A DNA stretch of 6,777 nt, taken from assembly GCA_934216375.1 (NCBI GenBank), contig CAKQBP010000078.1:1-6777 (forward strand), given 5' to 3'. A model generated the notes under the pieces. That model was not told the DNA's origin. It did no database searches and saw nothing but the letters and a program-made list of their open reading frames with translations. Each line of letters starts with the position of its first letter. The first letter of the stretch is position 1. Both the position numbers and the translations under genes were made by a program. This document shows, piece after piece, positions 1 through 5,728 of this stretch. The stretch is from an uncultured Veillonella sp. (lineage in GTDB: Bacteria; Bacillota; Negativicutes; Veillonellales; Veillonellaceae).

Positions 1-424
1 CCTTGAAATGGGTGCTTATACACGTAAAGATAAAGAAATCGAAGCAGATATCAAAAAGGTATTTAAACGATTCCCTATTCTTGATGAACGAAGCTATCAA
101 TTGGGTGGTACTTTATCTGGTGGTCAACAGCAAATGCTAGCTATTGGCCGTGCACTTATGGCTCGTCCAAAGTTGTTATTACTAGACGAACCATCTATGG
201 GGCTTGCGCCTTTAGTAGTAAATGAGATTTTTGAAACCATTAAAGAAATTAGTGCCGATGGAACAACAGTTCTTTTAGTAGAACAAAATGTGCGTCAAGC
301 ATTGAAGATTGCTGATTATGCGTATGTTTTGGAGACTGGTAAAATGGTATTATCTGGCTCTGCTGATGAAGTTCGCCATAATCCTCGCGTTATGGAAGCT
401 TATTTAGGCGGTCGTGTTGAATAA
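1..424 (+). CDS. livF: Branched-chain amino acid ABC transporter ATP-binding protein LivF, 3' part
   Basis: This is the C-terminal part of the LivF ATPase, which powers uptake of leucine, isoleucine and valine at the inner membrane together with LivG, LivH, LivM and a binding protein. The reading frame is open to the window edge (first full codon at 2), so the ATG at 8 is internal and the Walker A half lies upstream. Counting from that Met, the visible parts are the ABC signature LSGGQ (36-40), Walker B LLLLDEP (56-62) and D-loop SMGLAP (63-68). The switch position is VEQN, with Gln in place of the usual His. That Gln and the ending AYLGG are typical of LivF and separate it from LivG. The stop TAA at 422-424 is followed by a strong terminator, so this gene ends the liv operon and is functionally unrelated to the polysaccharide genes downstream. 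The LivF assignment is secure; which amino acids are carried is inferred. Confidence 0.93.
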   Translation, partial: LEMGAYTRKDKEIEADIKKVFKRFPILDERSYQLGGTLSGGQQQMLAIGRALMARPKLLLLDEPSMGLAPLVVNEIFETIKEISADGTTVLLVEQNVRQALKIADYAYVLETGKMVLSGSADEVRHNPRVMEAYLGGRVE

Positions 425-462
425 TTAATTATATAGAGCGATCATTAGTGTCAAAAACTTTG

Positions 463-509
463 AATAAGGTGTATATACTAGATTTCTAGTATATACACCT
501 TATTTTTTT
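463..509 (+). terminator. Strong intrinsic terminator after livF
   Basis: A perfect 19-bp inverted repeat (463-481 with 486-504) encloses a 4-nt loop ATTT. The distal arm runs straight into a T tract at 503-509. The stem is AU-rich but long and unbroken. It lies 38 nt after the livF stop and separates the transporter operon from the polysaccharide locus. There is only a short A-rich stretch on its left side (453-457), so strong termination from the opposite strand is not evident. Confidence 0.9.
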
Positions 510-655
510 ATCACTAATTCTGATATAAATAGAAGAACTATGTGAGCTGATAATGAAGTGAGTTTAAATATATTTTATTATTTTTACAAATTTCAATGAT
601 AAAACTAGTGAATTAGGAATGAAAACAGCAAATAATAATTAATGAACATATATTG

Positions 656-670
656 AAAATACTGTATTTT
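656..670. promoter_or_regulatory. 15-bp palindrome, possible operator
   Basis: AAAATAC, a central T, then GTATTTT form a perfect 7+1+7 inverted repeat. A one-base centre cannot form a hairpin loop, so if functional it would be a DNA-binding site for a dimeric regulator. It lies about 90 bp upstream of the probable transcription start. In DNA this AT-rich such a palindrome can arise by chance, and no regulator family is recognised. Confidence 0.2.
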
Positions 671-712
671 TAAGGAATCGTTGTTGAAGGTTTTATGAAG
701 TTCGCTTGGAAC

Positions 713-727
713 ATACTAGATTTGTAG
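713..727. repeat. Near-copy of the livF terminator core
   Basis: Fourteen of 15 bases match positions 475-489, which are the inner left arm, loop and start of the right arm of the livF terminator (ATACTAGATTT then C or G then TAG). The copy has no matching right arm and would not terminate. It may be a decayed duplicate or coincidence in AT-rich DNA. Confidence 0.3.
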
Positions 728-744
728 AAGTATATTTAAAAAAA

Positions 745-753
745 TGATAAAAT
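745..753 (+). promoter_or_regulatory. Probable extended -10 promoter of the polysaccharide operon
   Basis: TG at 745-746, one base, then TAAAAT at 748-753 fits an extended -10 element of the main sigma factor, with five of six matches to TATAAT. No good -35 hexamer lies 17 nt upstream; TTGTAG at 722-727 is 20 nt away. Extended -10 promoters tolerate a poor -35. The predicted start is near 760, giving a 5' leader of about 75 nt before the ATG at 835. A competing -10, TATAAG at 774-779, has no -35 partner. Confidence 0.5.
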
Positions 754-834
754 AGCATGACTGATTTTTTAGATATAAGATACATCAATAATTAAGTGAT
801 GAATTAAATAAGTTGAATAGAAAAAGAGGTAAGT

Positions 835-1578
835 ATGAAGAAGAAACAGTATATGATGATGGCTGCATTCTTATGTACTACAACAATGGCTATGGCTGCG
901 CCAGTTAATATAAATACTAATCAGCCTTATAATGCTAAGAATGTACAAATGGACGGTCATGCACCATTGGAAACTAGCGCATCTGTAATTAGCTCTGATA
1001 AAGAATATCGTCTGCGCCAAGGAGATGAACTAAATATTCAAGTGGTTCAGCAGGCAGAGCTTGGTACGCGTAATGGTAACGACATTGTGTATACCGTCAG
1101 ACCAGATGGATATGTATCGTTCCCTATGGTTGGTGCCGTAAAAGCAGATGGCTTAACTGTAGATGAATTTACAGCTGAGTTACAGCAAGGTTTGTCTCGT
1201 TATATCATTAATCCTGATATCACAGTAAATGTATCGAAATTGGGCGGTGTTCGCGTATATGTATTTGGTGAAATTAATAAGCCTGGCGCCTATACGTTGA
1301 CTAAATCTAGTACAGTTATTGATGCTATTGGGGCTGCAGGTAGTTTTAACTGGGATACAGCAAAGAAGAAAATTTACTTGATTCATCAAGACAATCCAGA
1401 GAAACCGATTCCTATCAATTTGAATCGTATTTTACAAACTGGAGATATGTCTGAAAACTACATCATGCGTGAAGGTGATATTCTTTACTTAACTAAGAAT
1501 AGTCGTATCAACTTTGCTCGTGATATTGCTCCAATCTTAACAGGGGCTTACATGGTATCACGAATAGGTAAGGATTAA
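835..1578 (+). CDS. Polysaccharide export (OPX/Wza-family) periplasmic protein with SLBB domain
   Basis: This 247-residue member of the Wza/KpsD/GumB export family should form or gate the periplasmic/outer-membrane exit for the polysaccharide. Residues 1-21 look like a signal peptide: basic start, hydrophobic segment, then cleavage after AMA (19-21). The single Cys at 14 is inside the hydrophobic segment and the preceding AFL is not a lipobox, so it does not look like a lipoprotein. A Poly_export domain spans about 57-133 (YRLRQGDELNIQV; VRPDGYVSFPMVG at 88-100). One SLBB domain follows at about 138-185 (VYVFGEINKPGAYTL). The protein then ends with a short hydrophobic stretch near 226-243. 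E. coli Wza is a lipoprotein of roughly 380 residues with extra domains and a C-terminal outer-membrane helix, so this is a short form. The ATG start is supported by GAGGT at 826-830. It is the first gene after the probable promoter, and the dehydratase gene starts 37 nt after its stop. Confidence 0.9.
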   Translation: MKKKQYMMMAAFLCTTTMAMAAPVNINTNQPYNAKNVQMDGHAPLETSASVISSDKEYRLRQGDELNIQVVQQAELGTRNGNDIVYTVRPDGYVSFPMVGAVKADGLTVDEFTAELQQGLSRYIINPDITVNVSKLGGVRVYVFGEINKPGAYTLTKSSTVIDAIGAAGSFNWDTAKKKIYLIHQDNPEKPIPINLNRILQTGDMSENYIMREGDILYLTKNSRINFARDIAPILTGAYMVSRIGKD

Positions 1579-1601
1579 AGATAAGGCGATATCTATCATA
1601 T

Positions 1602-1608
1602 AAGGGGG
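1602..1608 (+). promoter_or_regulatory. Ribosome-binding site fixing the TTG start of the dehydratase gene
   Basis: AAGGGGG lies 7 nt before a TTG at 1616-1618. No in-frame ATG or GTG is near, and the protein from this TTG begins with the expected first membrane helix. The start codon forms the end of a run of seven T at 1611-1617. Confidence 0.75.
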
Positions 1609-1615
1609 CGTTTTT

Positions 1616-3442
1616 TTGCGTTCATATTTATTACCATCCATATTGTTTATTACCGATATTGTGACGATTGTAATCGTTGCTTTTATCAGTCTTTTTATTC
1701 GATTTGATGGACACATAGAACCTCAATATATTAATCAAATGGTGGATGCACTTCCGTTATTACTTATTTCGTATATGTTGATGTTCTTGATAATGCATTT
1801 ATATACACGTATTTGGCGCTATGCAGGGATGCGAGAGGTATTAGCAGTATTTGTAGCGACTACAATTGGTACGGCTTTATTCTATTCCTCTATGTTTGTA
1901 TTTGGTAAGTCATTACCACGTTCTGTCTATTTTATTACATGGTTCCTCACTACAGGTGCTGTTGGTATGGGACGTATGTTGCTTCATTATGTGGCACTTC
2001 ACTATAGCAGTGGGGACGATGGTGAAAGTGGCCAAGTGAATACATTGATCATAGGAGCCGGTGATGCAGGTGCAACTATAGCTCGTGAAATTGAACGATA
2101 TCATAAGCGTTCTCGTCGAGTGATTGGTTATGTTGATGATGACATGTTTAAACATAATCGTCTTATGAATGGTTTTAGAATTCTCGGTAATCGTGAAGAT
2201 ATTCCAGCATTAGTTGCTAAGTATAAGGTAGAAGAAATTATTATTGCCATGCCTTCCGTGAAGCGAGATATTATTCAAGAAATCATGGAAATCTGTTCTC
2301 CTTTAAAATGTAAAATCAATATTTTACCGGGGATGTATCAATTACTTGATGATGAAGTTCTTGTATCTCATTTACATCCTGTTTCAATCGAGGACTTGTT
2401 GGAGCGTGATGAGATTCAGCTCGACACGTCCAAGGTTGAAACATATCTTAAGGATAAAGTTGTTTTAGTAACTGGTGCAGGGGGCTCTATTGGTTCTGAA
2501 ATTTGTCGTCAAGTTTTACGTGTAAAACCTAAAAAGCTATTGCTCCTAGGTCATGGTGAAAATAGTATTTATCTTATTCATCAAGAATTGCGCAATATTG
2601 CTCCCCAAGATACCTTGGTTCCAATCATTGCAGATATTCGCGATAAGAATCAATTAGAACAAATTTTCAATAACTATAATCCTGATGTAGTATTTCATGC
2701 AGCAGCTCATAAACATGTGCCGCTTATGGAAATACAGCCAATTGCTGCAGTATTAAATAATATTTATGGTACTCGTAATGTTGCGGATGTAGCCGGAGCT
2801 CATGGGGTAGATCGATTTGTTATGATTTCCACGGATAAAGCGGTGAATCCAACTAGTGTTATGGGCGCTACAAAACGGGTTGCTGAAAAAGTTGTACTTG
2901 GTATGAATCATACATATGATACTAAGTTTATAACAGTTCGTTTTGGTAATGTACTTGGTAGCCGTGGTTCGGTTATTCCTTTATTCGGTAAACAAATTGA
3001 AGCAGGTGGTCCTGTAACCGTTACAGATCCAGAAATGACACGTTATTTCATGACTATTCCTGAAGCCAGTCAATTAGTACTTCAAGCTGGTGCCATGGGG
3101 AATGGAGGAGAAGTGTTCCTTTTGGACATGGGTGAACCGGTTAAAATTGTCGATTTGGCTAAGAATATGATTCGCCTTTCTGGCTTTGAGCCTAATAAGG
3201 ATATTCGTATTGAATTTACTGGCTTACGTCCAGGTGAAAAGTTATATGAAGAACTATTAACTGCCGGAGAAGGTACGAATACTACTACGCATAAGAAAAT
3301 TTTTGAAGCAGCTCTAGAAGATGTTAATCAAGAATGGCTAAGTCGTGAAATAGAGCGTTTTGATACATGTAAAACTGATATAGATGTAATTAATGTGTTG
3401 CAGGATATCATTCCTACATACGACCCAAATCATAATGTATAG
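1616..3442 (+). CDS. Membrane-bound UDP-HexNAc 4,6-dehydratase (CapD/WbpM/PglF family)
   Basis: This 608-residue enzyme is expected to convert a UDP-N-acetylhexosamine, most likely UDP-GlcNAc, to the 4-keto-6-deoxy sugar at the cytoplasmic face of the inner membrane. About four membrane helices fill residues 5-127. A first Rossmann-like domain follows with GAGDAG at 147-152 (CoA_binding_3 type). The catalytic extended-SDR domain carries the NAD-binding TGAGGSIG at 286-293, HAAAHKHVPLME at 361-372, and STDK at 405-408. In the active-site region NPTSVMGATK (411-420), the usual SDR Tyr is Met416 while Lys420 is kept. Met at this position is the known signature of the large WbpM/PglF subclass, in contrast to the small FlaA1/PseB type, so it is not a defect. 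Length and architecture are normal for the family. It starts at TTG 1616 with a good ribosome-binding site. The aminotransferase encoded at 5729 is its likely pathway partner. Substrate and C5 stereochemistry cannot be read from sequence; C5-epimerising activity is a less likely alternative. Confidence 0.93.
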   Translation: MRSYLLPSILFITDIVTIVIVAFISLFIRFDGHIEPQYINQMVDALPLLLISYMLMFLIMHLYTRIWRYAGMREVLAVFVATTIGTALFYSSMFVFGKSLPRSVYFITWFLTTGAVGMGRMLLHYVALHYSSGDDGESGQVNTLIIGAGDAGATIAREIERYHKRSRRVIGYVDDDMFKHNRLMNGFRILGNREDIPALVAKYKVEEIIIAMPSVKRDIIQEIMEICSPLKCKINILPGMYQLLDDEVLVSHLHPVSIEDLLERDEIQLDTSKVETYLKDKVVLVTGAGGSIGSEICRQVLRVKPKKLLLLGHGENSIYLIHQELRNIAPQDTLVPIIADIRDKNQLEQIFNNYNPDVVFHAAAHKHVPLMEIQPIAAVLNNIYGTRNVADVAGAHGVDRFVMISTDKAVNPTSVMGATKRVAEKVVLGMNHTYDTKFITVRFGNVLGSRGSVIPLFGKQIEAGGPVTVTDPEMTRYFMTIPEASQLVLQAGAMGNGGEVFLLDMGEPVKIVDLAKNMIRLSGFEPNKDIRIEFTGLRPGEKLYEELLTAGEGTNTTTHKKIFEAALEDVNQEWLSREIERFDTCKTDIDVINVLQDIIPTYDPNHNV

Positions 3443-3512
3443 GTCGTGGACGATACATTTATTACCCGATATATGTATAAGACTATTTTAATTTTGATAC
3501 ATTGTGCCTTTA

Positions 3513-3541
3513 TTGAGAGGGTTAGGTACAGTTAATATTCT
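3513..3541 (+). promoter_or_regulatory. Weak candidate promoter before the co-polymerase gene
   Basis: The gap between the dehydratase stop and the co-polymerase start is 150 nt, long for a simple operon joint. It contains TTGAGA (3513-3518, five of six to TTGACA), a 17-nt spacer and TATTCT (3536-3541, four of six to TATAAT). The gap also has a short stem over the dehydratase stop (3420-3425 with 3442-3447) without a T tract, so I see no real terminator. The co-polymerase and kinase genes may have a secondary promoter here, but the support is weak. Confidence 0.25.
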
Positions 3542-3578
3542 AAGTGGGAGAGACCCTGTTGTTTGTATACTTTTACAG

Positions 3579-3585
3579 AAAGGGG
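3579..3585 (+). promoter_or_regulatory. Ribosome-binding site fixing the GTG start of the co-polymerase gene
   Basis: AAAGGGG is followed after 7 nt by GTG at 3593-3595, which is in frame. An upstream in-frame TTG at 3563 would put this site inside the gene and adds ten residues of no family character. The nearby ATG at 3589 is out of frame. GTG 3593 is therefore the preferred start. Confidence 0.75.
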
Positions 3586-3592
3586 TATATGG

Positions 3593-5038
3593 GTGGAACA
3601 AATTATTGATTTAAAAGAGGTGGGCAGAGTCCTCATTAAAAAGCGCCGTAAAATTATTAATATTACGGTAGCATGTATGGTTTTAGGTGGTGCGTATGCT
3701 TTTCTTGCACCATCAACATATCAATCTACATCGATGTTGCGCATTAAACAAGCTCAAGGTTTGAGCAATTCTGTATTATCTAGTGCTAATGCCTATTCTG
3801 ATTCTATGTCTCGTCAATTGATGAACACAGATGCAGAAATTTTAAAAAGTCGTAATGTAGTAGAGCCAGTAATTACTGCTATAGAAGATCCTGAAGGTAC
3901 TGGTAATGCGCCAACATATGAAGATTTTGTTAAAACTCGCATTGAAACTAAACCGTATAAAGAAACCGAGTTATTACAAGTAAGCGTAACTGGTAATAGT
4001 CCTGAGCAAGCACAAGAAGCTAATCAATTACTTATTGATACTTTTTTGAAACGCCTTGCTGAAATCTCTCATGTTGAACAACGAACTACTCGTGAATTCT
4101 TACAGAAACGCGTTGTTACTGCAAAAACTGAATTAGAGCAAGCAGAAAAGAAATTACAACAATTTCAAATAGATAATAAGGTGTACTCCACAGCAGATCA
4201 AATGAAAGGCTTAACCGATAAGATTACTCTTATCGATCGTGAGAAAGCTCAAAATCAACTTGATTTAGAAACGGCACAAGCTGCACTTGGTAGTATCAAT
4301 GACCAATTAGGTTCTGCTGGTAAAAGCATCGCCGATAGTGCTACGGTTCAAGCTTATAAAGGGCAGTTAGCAGATCTAGAATCTCGTAAAGCTTCTTACG
4401 TTGGTAAATATACTGATGAACATCCAGCGATGAAAGAGATTAACCAACAAATTGAAGAGGCTAAAAGCGGTTTAAATGCTGAAATTAATGCCATTGTATC
4501 TCAACAAGCACCATCCAGCAATTCTGCACAACAAGGCTTGTTAGCGGATAAATTTAAAAATGAAGCTGCTCTAGCAGTAGCTCAAGGTAAACAATCTACA
4601 TTAGCTGAGTTAGATAAAGTAAACGAAGAAGCTATGAAGGGGTTACCTGAAAAAGAACGCGGTTATATCCAAGCAAAACGTGATGTAGATGTGGCACAAG
4701 ATATCTATCAAATGTTATCTACTCGCTTAGAAGAAGCGAAGGTAGCAGAGGTTATGGTACCGAATGAAGTTCAAATCGTTGATCCTCCTACATTGCCAGA
4801 AAAGGCGATTGCTCCGCGTAAGGTTCTTATTCTATTAGGCTCTGCCATTTTAGGCCTCATCTTTGGTTGCCTCTATACATTGGGCCAATTCTTAGGTAAT
4901 CGCAAAGTTCAATCTGTACAAGAGATTAATGATATTCTTGGCATTCAAAACTTGGGAGTAATTCCAAATCATAAAGAAAAAGAATACGAAGAGCCTACTA
5001 ATCGTATCGTAGCATTGTTGCGCAAAATGAGAGGTTAA
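3593..5038 (+). CDS. Wzz/GumC-type polysaccharide co-polymerase (chain-length determinant)
   Basis: This 481-residue inner-membrane protein should set polymer length and link the polymerase to the export protein. A Wzz domain begins at the N-terminus with TM1 at about 21-40. It is followed by STYQSTSMLRI, the usual first periplasmic strand. The large periplasmic part has coiled-coil helices at about 155-240 and 255-305, including the YTDEHPAM motif (273-280) common in long co-polymerases. A GNVR-like segment covers about 350-425 (LPEKERGYIQAKRDV; LSTRLEEAKVAE), and a Pro-rich stretch ending PRK (408-410) precedes TM2 at about 411-435. A cytoplasmic tail of about 45 residues ends the protein. 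There is no kinase domain fused to it; the kinase homologue is separate, starting one base after the stop. That arrangement resembles CapA/CapB pairs in Firmicutes, while the long coiled coil resembles GumC/ExoP. The GTG start is chosen on ribosome-binding-site spacing. Family assignment is secure; the polymer is unknown. Confidence 0.92.
   Translation: MEQIIDLKEVGRVLIKKRRKIINITVACMVLGGAYAFLAPSTYQSTSMLRIKQAQGLSNSVLSSANAYSDSMSRQLMNTDAEILKSRNVVEPVITAIEDPEGTGNAPTYEDFVKTRIETKPYKETELLQVSVTGNSPEQAQEANQLLIDTFLKRLAEISHVEQRTTREFLQKRVVTAKTELEQAEKKLQQFQIDNKVYSTADQMKGLTDKITLIDREKAQNQLDLETAQAALGSINDQLGSAGKSIADSATVQAYKGQLADLESRKASYVGKYTDEHPAMKEINQQIEEAKSGLNAEINAIVSQQAPSSNSAQQGLLADKFKNEAALAVAQGKQSTLAELDKVNEEAMKGLPEKERGYIQAKRDVDVAQDIYQMLSTRLEEAKVAEVMVPNEVQIVDPPTLPEKAIAPRKVLILLGSAILGLIFGCLYTLGQFLGNRKVQSVQEINDILGIQNLGVIPNHKEKEYEEPTNRIVALLRKMRG
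5030..5035 (+). promoter_or_regulatory. Ribosome-binding site inside the co-polymerase 3' end
   Basis: AGAGGT lies in the last codons of the co-polymerase gene, 4 nt before the ATG at 5040. The stop (5036-5038) and the next start are one base apart, so the two genes are probably translationally coupled and made in a fixed ratio. Confidence 0.7.
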
Positions 5039-5039
5039 T

Positions 5040-5651
5040 ATGATTAGACTAATTTCTAATGAACGTGGTGATACACCACTTGTGGAAGCATACCGTACAT
5101 TGCGTAGCAATCTTCAATATGTATGTAACCAACATAAATGTAAACTTATTTGCATTACTGCTGCTACTAGTGGTGAAGGAACTTCTGAAGTGGCAGCTAA
5201 TACAGCATTAGCTTTATCTAAAAATAATAATAAAGTTCTTCTGGTAGATGGTAATCTACGCAATCCAGCACAACATATAGCCTTTAATGTACAAAATAAA
5301 GGTCTTACAAATGCGGTAATGATGGATGAAGATTTGACGATTCATCGTAATGTAGTGCCTCATTTGGATGTGCTTACGGCTGGTGAAGTTGTTGAATATC
5401 CATCTGATATTGTAGACTCTAGCAAATTACCTACGATTCTTGAGTATGTACGTGATGAATATGATGTGGTTATCATCGATACACCACCCGTATTGTCTGT
5501 TACAGATGCCGTTGTATTGGCTGAAAAATCAGATGGTGTAATACTAGTTGTTAAAAATGAAGTAGCTAGTCCAAAAGATTTGATTGAAGCTAAGAAACGC
5601 CTTTCACAAGTAGGTATTTCTCTTTTAGGATCTATCGTGATTGACGCGTAA
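5040..5651 (+). CDS. CpsD/CapB-family bacterial tyrosine-kinase homologue, probably catalytically inactive
   Basis: This 203-residue P-loop protein belongs to the BY-kinase family, whose active members autophosphorylate a C-terminal tyrosine cluster and regulate the co-polymerase. Conserved parts are the oligomerisation motif ExxRxxR (E16, R19, R22 in EAYRTLR), the fold of the P-loop region, Walker B VVIIDTPP (D147) and the downstream DAVVLAEKSDGVILVV. Several catalytic features are missing. Walker A reads SGEGTSE, so the lysine of the usual PGEGKST is Thr48 (codon ACT, 5181-5183). Walker A' reads LLVDGNLR, with D70 kept but the second Asp replaced by Asn72 (AAT, 5253-5255). The protein ends at GSIVIDA, without the usual VLN and Tyr-rich tail. 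It is about 20 residues shorter than pneumococcal CpsD. The reading frame is otherwise intact, and the gene is coupled to the co-polymerase gene, so it is probably expressed as a regulatory or scaffold partner. Family membership is secure; inactivity is inferred from the missing residues. Confidence 0.88.
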   Translation: MIRLISNERGDTPLVEAYRTLRSNLQYVCNQHKCKLICITAATSGEGTSEVAANTALALSKNNNKVLLVDGNLRNPAQHIAFNVQNKGLTNAVMMDEDLTIHRNVVPHLDVLTAGEVVEYPSDIVDSSKLPTILEYVRDEYDVVIIDTPPVLSVTDAVVLAEKSDGVILVVKNEVASPKDLIEAKKRLSQVGISLLGSIVIDA

Positions 5652-5716
5652 TATAACTGTTTTGATCAACATTCTATGTGATAAATCAAGCGTATCAATA
5701 TGGTACAGAAAGTATT

Positions 5717-5722
5717 GAGGTG
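5717..5722 (+). promoter_or_regulatory. Ribosome-binding site fixing the aminotransferase start
   Basis: GAGGTG is followed after 6 nt by ATG at 5729. Another in-frame ATG at 5723 directly abuts the site with no spacing, so 5729 is preferred. No terminator is seen in the 77-nt gap after the kinase homologue, so read-through from the upstream genes is likely. Confidence 0.7.
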
Positions 5723-5728
5723 ATGTAT

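Larger units (their letters stand above)
510..744. other. AT-rich noncoding leader upstream of the polysaccharide locus
   Basis: No convincing gene is present on either strand of this roughly 235-nt stretch, which is much richer in A and T than the flanking genes. It contains a 15-bp palindrome (656-670) and a near-copy of the terminator core (713-727). It also has a 10-codon ATG ORF at 695-727 preceded by GAAGG at 686-690, with nothing to show that it is translated. The region probably holds upstream regulatory sequence for the operon that starts near 760. Confidence 0.5.

Noticed and set aside
2861..2875. Met416 in place of the SDR catalytic Tyr as a sign of a dead dehydratase
   Set aside because: Met at this position is normal in the large membrane-bound WbpM/PglF class, and the Lys is kept.
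3420..3447. Stem ACGACC/GGTCGT over the dehydratase stop as a terminator
   Set aside because: It has only 6 bp, a 16-nt loop and no T tract after it, so it is unlikely to terminate.
3563..3592. TTG start at 3563 giving a ten-residue longer co-polymerase
   Set aside because: There is no ribosome-binding site before it, and the good AAAGGGG site would lie inside the gene. GTG 3593 has correct spacing and gives a normal Wzz N-terminus.
3504..3614. Small GTG ORF across the gap before the co-polymerase gene
   Set aside because: It has no ribosome-binding site, overlaps the co-polymerase start, and encodes nothing recognisable.
5662..5669. TTGATCAA palindrome in the kinase-aminotransferase gap
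   Set aside because: Eight bases with no T tract or partner site; expected by chance in AT-rich DNA.
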